Origin: Phoronis australis
Taxonomy: Eukaryota; Phoronida; Phoronidae
Direction: 5' to 3'
DNA length: 64,000 nt
Assembly (NCBI GenBank): GCA_002633005.1
Contig: NMRA01000175.1
Coordinates: 658,734 to 722,733 of the forward strand
Part shown: positions 52,801 to 61,800 of the stretch, piece by piece
How the letters are laid out: each line of letters opens with the position of its first letter
Numbering within the stretch: the stretch's first letter is position 1
Program-made: the position numbers and the translations under genes
Notes under the pieces: model-generated
Told to the model about the DNA's origin: nothing
Databases searched by the model: none
What the model saw: the letters and a program-made list of their open reading frames with translations, nothing else

Positions 52801-55800
52801 GATGCCCCGGCAATGTTGACAATTTACGTTCCTCCGAAACATAAAGACTTCCGCTTTCCGAGGTGAACGTCGTCTGCAACGCCGCGGTAAGAAAGGAATT
52901 TGCCGCGGAAATTTCATATCAAATCCGATTTTTTTACGCGGAAATATTATAAAAAAAGCGGAAAGCACATTTCAAAAAAGCGGAAATCCGCGTTTCCGCG
53001 GAAAATTCCAAGCCCTGATCATTACCTGTCTCGACACTCTGTTCTGCGACCTTGCCAGACCCTGACCTGTCTGCATCATCCATAGTCGAGGAAACTGCGT
53101 CCTCAGCGACAACTGTCTCAGCCGGTTGTGGTTCAGACAAAAGCAAACTGCCAATATTGGTATCGCCATCCAACAATTTTACTGCACACGGTTCACTAGC
53201 CGAGACAAAATCTGCGGACAACTGTTTGTCTTGTGTCATGGTGGTGAACCTAAGTGTGAAAAGACGCACAAAAGGGAACGTTACATTTTTACGGCTTTTT
53301 TGGGCAACTTGGTATATTTTACTTAGCATAAAATGTATTTTGAACCACCTTTCACACCTACCTCTCTACTTGTTCGTCTGCCCACTCCACAGATGTAACA
53401 CACTCATCCAGGTAACAGTGTACCGCCATCACAGGGATACCCAACAACTCGGGATTCAGGGTCCTTAAGTTCTCGACAGTCACCGAATCCGTGTTTCCAA
53501 AGTCCACGAAATGCACTTCAATTTCATTCCCTGAAAAAAATTCCTTGCAATAATGATTTACCATCAAATACAAGAGAGCACCTGTCCAGTTCTGTGCAAC
53601 CAATACAGTGTCATCACTACAATGCTTGCCAATGAGATGCGTTAATAGTTCTCCAATTTTTCAGACCAGATTCAATGATCTCGTAACAGGGGCATTTTAG
53701 TATCGCAATATCAAACATTTTCCAGTATCACCGCACCATACTGAAGTAAGCTCCATCACCAGATGGCGATAGCGTACTTGTTGGACTGTGCCACATACAG
53801 ATTACCTGTGTCTTTGACGGAGATTTGATGCAGAGGGATTTCACCACTTTTTTATGAACTACTTGCAATCATCACATCAACAAATTTCCATGACTTGTGG
53901 GGCATAATATTCAAATGATTCGCGCAAATATGTTTTAACGTCGCAAAACACCCAACATTTAAATGAGCAATTCGTAATTCAATGGCCTACGTGAGACAAC
54001 AGTTCTACCTGTATATCATTTATTAAGATAAACATACTGGACCCTGAGCCCACAACACTCCCAAGCTAATGAATAGCTTTCAGCTCCAAATTTTTACTCG
54101 GTAGCACCACCAAATGAATATCAATCAGCTAGTGAAACACGTTGCAGAATGTTACAATTGCCATACCTTTAACCTTCACTATCCGGGCCCTGTACCAAGC
54201 GCCATCTGCCGAGTACTTAGCACAGCACGGCATGTTGGTATCCAGCTGTTCCAAGGTCAACTGACCGACAGATTCGGCATAAGCAGCCTCTACTTTGTCC
54301 ATCATCTTATTTAACTGCTCTTCGAAATCCACCAGCTGAACATAGAAGTGACTAGGAGACTCCACGTGACTCACATAGGCAGTTCTCCGGCTCAAAGTCA
54401 AGTCCAGAGGTATGAACTGTGCTCCTGTCGACAGTGACGCAACAGTGGAACTGTCACTGGCATCTGCAGGCCTACCTTCAGGAAGTAGACCTGCTATATC
54501 TGTATTACCGTCAAACAGTTGGACAACAAGAGGTCTAGCAGAAACAAACTTCACCATCAGCTGCTTATCAGACGTACACCTTTCCAATATGGCAGTGGCT
54601 GCATCACTGTATCTAGAAGACTCTGGCAGGGAACACTCTACTGACATCAGGGGGTAGTCAAAGAAAGCAGGATCCAGAGAAAGCACCTCAGATACAGGTA
54701 CCATATCAGCGTTGCCATAGTCGACAAACACGACCGTTACACTGGGATGATGGACTTCAGTGACAGTGCCCCGGTACCACGCTCCGTCCTCGGAGAACTT
54801 GCAGCAACATGGTAGACCAACTGTAACAGAAGTCGGATGCACGTGATTGGTCGGATTACTGTAGAACGTCTGCAGCTGGTCAGTCAGGTGCTCCAACGAT
54901 TCCTCAATGTTGGCCAATTGGACGAAAAAACTAGACGGCGAGTTCACATGTGTCAGGTAACCCTCAGCAGAAGACCCTGCCGAAAAGGTGGGCGATTTGT
55001 ACGCAAGGGCAGCTGCACTGTCCGTTGAGCTTGAGACAACCGGCTCCTGTACCACTGCTGGAATTGCAGACTCTGTTGACCCAGCCAATTTCATCAGCTC
55101 CACATGAATGATTCGATTCTCACCCTCCGTCTCCGTCAGTTCCACCTCATAGGTACGTCCCTTCTTGCTACAAACCCGTGCAACGAGATGTTTGTCCATT
55201 ACCATTTCACGGAACTTAGACTCCACATCTGCAGACACATTCGTTGGTAGATCGACTAAACAGCAATGAATCCCCTGCGCAGGGACGACTAAAAGACTCT
55301 CAGGCATGCATCTCAGTTGATTACCAGGGACAACCTCAGAGTTACCGTAGTCAACGAAACACACCATGACTTGATCACCATTCAAGGCAGTCACTCTGGC
55401 TCGATACCACTCCTGGTCCTCAGAAAATTTTGCCCCACATGGCTGACCCACCTCCAGTCTAGTTAGCCCAGCACAAGTACTTGTGAAGTGTGTCTTCACT
55501 TGTTCCATCACACCGTCGATGACCTCAAACTTGCTGTTCAGCTGACAATAGAATGAATGCATGTTGTCAACATGCGTGACAGTGAAGTCTACATAAGCAT
55601 CCACTTGTATGTCTTCCTCGCCATACTCCAAAGCCTTTGGTTGTCCCTTGGCCAATGACAAAGCTACTACAGGAGTTGTTTCCTCTCCCCACTCAGTCTC
55701 TTCTTCATGTGACCCTCGTCCCAATGCAGAATGGACATCCCGCTGCTGTCTCATCACTTCCCCGTCACCAAAACCTCCTGTTCGCCTTTGCGTGCGCGTT

Positions 55801-58800
55801 TTCGGTCTCACATCCTGAGTTTTCCACTCTGGCAGTGCCCTGTCACCTCCTCCGCGATGGTCAGAGGACCCAGACGATGAATCATTAGTCCTTGCCGGAC
55901 TAGGTCTTTCTGGCTTGCCACTGCGCATTCCCCTGCCAGTATCTTGAGATTTGATGCTCCTTGTCGACGCACCCCCTGAGCTGGTCTGACTACGATTCGA
56001 TCCTCTACCATGGACATGCTTGGCCACATGCTCGCGACACAAGATATCTGCCACACTACCGCCACCTACCATGACCTCCATGTCTACGAGGTACGTGTCA
56101 TTATGTTGAGCTAGGAACTTGCAGACAAAGTTCCCCTTGGTGGCTAGGTCCTCAATGATTGTCGCAGCTCTGATGGGCCACGAGCCCTCGATGGGAACCA
56201 CGCCACGTAGCGAGCACTTGACAGCTAGTGCCGGTATCTGACAGAACTGAGGAGCAATGGTCTTCACGACAGTGCGCGGAACTGTCTCCGTGTTTCCGTA
56301 ATCAACAAACATGACATCAACCTGTGGAAGTAAACAATATGTCATCACTGATATTACGAAATGTTCAAACAACAGTCAAATATGACTATTTCAATGTATT
56401 TTTGCCTATTTCCGATTCATTAGACAAGACACAGAACATAGTGACTGTATAGATTAACAAGATCTAAACAAATTGACAATTAATGCTATGTACAATTGTA
56501 TCGCAATTCGACTGTACAGCTATAAATTGTTCCAGCCCTTAAAAATAACTTGTTTATTAATGAAGACAAGGTCAGGAGGTCGAAAATAAAGTAAAGCCAA
56601 CGAAATCTCAATGATTTTAAAAAACAACAAAATCACTAGAATTCTGCAACAAATAGCCACTTTCATGTTCCAAAAGCTTGGTGGAGATCCATAATTCTCA
56701 GAATTCCTTGTCAACCACCTGCACATCCACTCGAACATTGACCCATTAGAAAAAAATTCAAGTATAAGCAAAAAGCCAACAGCTCTCTAGGCATCCGGTT
56801 AATAGATTTTCTTCAGATTTAGCTTAAAAATAACAACTTTATGACCATTGACAAAGTATATATTGCTCTCGGTTGTAACGAAAACCGTATTTATCAAACA
56901 TTACCTGGTTGCTATGGTACCCGCCAACCCTTGCCCTGTACCAGCCCTTGTCTTGGGAGAACTGTGCAATGCACATAGTACCATTGATAATGTTGAGCTC
57001 TGCCTCCTTGGAGGGGGGAAGGCCACTGTAGTGGGCGTGTATGGCTCCCATCAACTCATCCAGGTCACTCTGCTTGGACACTAACTGACACCAGAACTCA
57101 TGCGGGCTAATTGCCCAGCTGACAATCACCTGCAGTTACAAGAGCTTCAAATCAAAACCAGGAAGTTACAGGGTAATTGTTATAACGCGAATGACACAAA
57201 CATATCACAAAGCAAATACACTGAACTACTGATGATCCTCATCCTTACTTACTGAACATCAGTCTAAAGAGAATAGAACGCCTCTAGGAATCACTACTAT
57301 AAAGTTGGCAAAGCAAACCTATGACAACCACAATTATTGCACATTCACTTTCTTGACGAGAAAATTACCTCAGCTGCCTCTCCACTAGAAATATCCATCT
57401 CGGGTAGGTAAGAAGAGTTGGAGCGTTTCCTTTGAGGAGGGACATTGGTCTTTTGAGATGCATGGTGCTGGACAGGGTCGGATTCACGTCTGGGACTGGC
57501 TCGGGCGGACACAGATGGTGTCGAGACCAGAGACACCGACGGTGAGTGGAAGTTTTCACCACCCATAACTCGATTGATGTTTAGCTCCGCCTTCTTCACG
57601 TCAATCAATTCCAGCATGCACCTGCCATGACGGTCAACAGACTCCACCTTGGCGACGAGATTGTTTTCTACTAGCATTTCAAATTTCTTCTTTTCCTCTG
57701 CAGACCATTCCCCACTGCTGGGCAACACCCCAAATAGACAACACCTGATGGCTTGGGCGGGGATGGTCAGAAATTCCGCCTCTATTGTCTTCAAGTCACC
57801 CGGTTCCACCTTCTCCCGGTTACCATAGTCAACAAAGTGAGCCTCGACCCATCGGCCAGATGTGTTCACTATCTCAGCACGATACCACTCCTGGTCCTCT
57901 GGGTAGCGTGCCACGCACACCAAGCCTGGACGAATGTTCTCACACACCAACTCCCCTAAAGGCAGCGACTCATACCGCTGCTTCATTCGACCCATCATGT
58001 CCTGCAGAGAATCAGCGTTCTTTATTAGTTGGCAGTAGAAATCGTTCGGGTGATTAGTGAAAACAACAAAGACATCCAAATACTCCCCGTCTTCAACCTC
58101 CAGACTCTTGAAACAGTTCAGCGGTAAGCCAACAGAGGCCTTCCCCATATGGAACTGAGCACTAGCCGGTTTAACCTGACGAGGAGGTGACTTGGGACTG
58201 ACCCTAGGTGGCAACATGACATTCCCTGGGGAGCGCGACACTTGTGGAGGGGACTTGAAGCCATCACTGCCATCTCTAAGGGACGATACAAAGAATAATT
58301 AAAATCAACATACAACACATACAAACGAGTATAATACCATAAAATTTATTACTGTAGTGTGGTGAATTTCCTTCATTGAAATAGTTACTTCACAATCTCT
58401 CAAACAACTGTAATACGCACCACGACTGTTTACACAGTAGCATTAGAATCAATTAAAGCATTGTTGGTCATTTTGCCAAATATTCCCAGTAAAATGATGC
58501 ATTACATAACTACAGGTCATTTTCAGAAAACAAGTGTAACTGCCGCCAAAACAGGAAAGTATACATCAAACTACTTCATAACCATTTCTGAGTTAGTCTT
58601 TAACATTATGCAGAACCTTACAGACAAGTCAGGGTATTTCACCAACTATATACAAAACTATAGATTTTAACTTTAAAGCATGTATTTTCTCAAAGCAAGA
58701 GACTTGTAGAATTTGCTGGTTGATTTTTTACTAATCTGCCATTGATTGGGACACGTGACCACGTCTTTTACATAAAATTTACCAAAAAGAAAGGTATATT

Positions 58801-61800
58801 GATAGCAAGACAACAGGTATCAAAAACATAACCAACTTTGATACAAATGTTCAAGATGAAAACTCAAAACCAATGTTAAAGTTTTTAGTATTTTGTTTTT
58901 TCGATTTACGCAACTTTTGACTTATTTCATGAATATTATTATAAGTCCTACCTTCTGATATCTCCTCATGCAAATATTGGACATTTCAAAAACCATTCCT
59001 AATAGTCTTTTGGAGAACAGTGCATGGAGCACAGCAAGTTAATAGAATTTGGACATTTTTCAAGGATCCAAAATAACCTTACGTTATTAGCTTCAGAGAT
59101 TGCTCGTTGAACTGTAGCCTGGACGTAACTCCTGCTATGTATTAAAGTATTATCAACTCTAGTGCTAATATCATAAAATCCTAATTTCAGATTATACCCA
59201 GGTTAATGATTTTGGAGGAATGTGATCGCTGCAATTGACCTGTCGCCAGGATTTTGAGTGACGGCTCAACTGATCAATCAGAACGCACACTTGACACACC
59301 TTCGTTTCCAAGCCGCCATTTTACACTTTGTCAGGTGAAACTTATTGTTTGTTTGCTGAGTGTCACACGACTTTTCGCAAGGGGACGGAGCTTGCGATAG
59401 GTCAATTAACTCAGTTGACAGACACATTACAACACTCGCTGTCGATCAGTCTTAACCAGTCAATCATGACATTACCTTGGTGACGTCACAGCCAAGTATT
59501 TCTGAACCTTTTGCAGCACTTGTGCGTTCTGCTTGTCTTCAGTCACGCAGCAGGTGTAACAACGGCCCTTCTTGCCAACAAAACGCACCTGTCAAACACA
59601 GACACATCTGTTAGCATCATTTAAAGCCTTGTGTTGTGCCATTTTTGAAAACCACCATTTTCGTTTGTGTTTTGGGATGGAACCCTTTGCCTTGTTTTTT
59701 TTAATATGGAGAGTTAGCGTTCACAAAATGTGATAAAACTAAGGACCAAGTAGTGTTTGTTGATTGCTTCAACTGCAAAAATTTACTAAAACACATCTCA
59801 CAAAGTTCTTAAATGTCACAGGGATGTCCCAATGATCACAGCTTATTTGGTGCTTTATGTCTGTGTAAGTGATATCAAGTTTGGTTTTGTCACATACGCC
59901 AGACACAATATTTGTCAGTGATAAAAGATGAATTTCATACTTTTACAATTTCACATGTAAAAAGGAACCACCACTTGATGGAGGATAAAAATCAAACAAA
60001 ACACAAAGATTGACTACTTGAGCTACATTCTGGCTCTTAACTTAATTTCGAAGACTTTCCACACTTACAGTGATTGTCTGCTCCGTAAATATCCCACTGA
60101 GTTCCTCTTCCCAGAGCTGTTCTAAGCCGGCAATGACAAAGTTGACAGAGATACGTGACGTCTCTATGAACTGAGAGGGCAACACCTTGAGCACACTGAA
60201 AGGTTTCAACTCATGGTTCCCGTAATCGATAAAGCAGACATCCGCCTGTTGACCAGTGACACTCAAAACCTAACGGAACAGAAATTTAATAGAATGCTAA
60301 TGTGACTCACTACAGCTGTGCTCTCTACAACTGAAAACCCAATATATGCACTGAAGCGCGTACTGCGCCAGAAACGAATAGTGGCAGACGTGCACTGCAC
60401 TAAAAAGCACTTACAGCTGAACTGTCTTAGTGCGCATTTACCAGGCACTTCAGAAGAACACTTTACTGATTACTATACAGATATTTTTTATTTAAAAGCA
60501 CTACCAAGCAATGCTCTCCACACATGAAAATCTAAACATTTGAGAAGGCCCATAGTTCAAAACCATGGGGGGTCAGTCAAACATGTCACAGTGCCATGGG
60601 GACACATCAAAACTGGTGGTGGAGAACTCCAAAGAGAGAGATTGGAACCCTACCAGGAACTATCTTCAATTGGCTTGTAGGCATGGACAAGATTGGGTAC
60701 AGTGCATGAAAAAGAATCAAAATAGAAGCATTTGACATTGACTCTTTCGCATTGTGAGAGCACAAACTTAAAAGGTGACTTTTGTTTGACTCAATTTCTA
60801 ATTCTGGTGTTCAAGGACAGTAGTTAACCAAGATGAAACATCGAAAACATTCAAGTCTGGTCAACATGCCACCTGTGGTCAAAACACACGACCTAATGAA
60901 CATAGGTTTGAAAAGATTTTTGCCCCAACGGGGACCCGGGAAAGAAATCTTTTCAGACTTATGTCCATTAGGTCACGTGATGTGGCCACAGGTGGCGTGC
61001 TGAGCAGACTAAGAAATGTTTACGACATACATTTGAATGCCAGTTTAAGATTTATATATTTATGAATATGAAACAGTTTTTCATTTGTGAAAATTTAGAT
61101 CTATACATTGGACTTTGTTCTGTCCAGCATTTGAACACCTCACAGTACAACAACAGTGATTTGTCATGCTTTAAATCTTCATCCAAGTTACACGAGAAAA
61201 CTGTAGGGGGCGTTACACATTTGCAAATAGGCATCCTGCTTCAAATGTTGCTCAAATTACATTATTAAAGTTATGCCTTGTACATAAGATGTACCGAGAA
61301 ACAAGAGTCCACCAGTGCCATAAATTGCCAAATGTAATGACCTGTTAGGCCTATTGGCTTTCTTTTGTCTACATCACCACGAGAATCATCTTTTAATTCT
61401 AACAGTTGTGAGTAACACCTGCACGTAATAATGTTTTATTTAGACCCCTATTCAATGAAAGTTATCGGCCATTTGCTGTTTGTACTGGATTTTCGCGGTG
61501 ACACAATATGGCACGAAAAGGCAACTTTACCTATTACTTAACATGCCTACATTTGAGTGATTAAACTCGCATTTTCTTATTTTGCTAAGGCTTTGCTAGG
61601 ACTATCTGGTTAGCCTCATACATGTATCTAAAATAACTCCATTGAACTTGCACTTTAAAACAAGCTCTTGATTTCTGACCAACTGTCTGAAAAAACTCCA
61701 GACTCGAAATCCTCAAAGGAAGTTTGACAACAGAGCCTTAGTTACCTGTCCCCGGTACCAAGCGCCATCTTCAGTGAACCGAGCACAACAGTAGTCTCCA

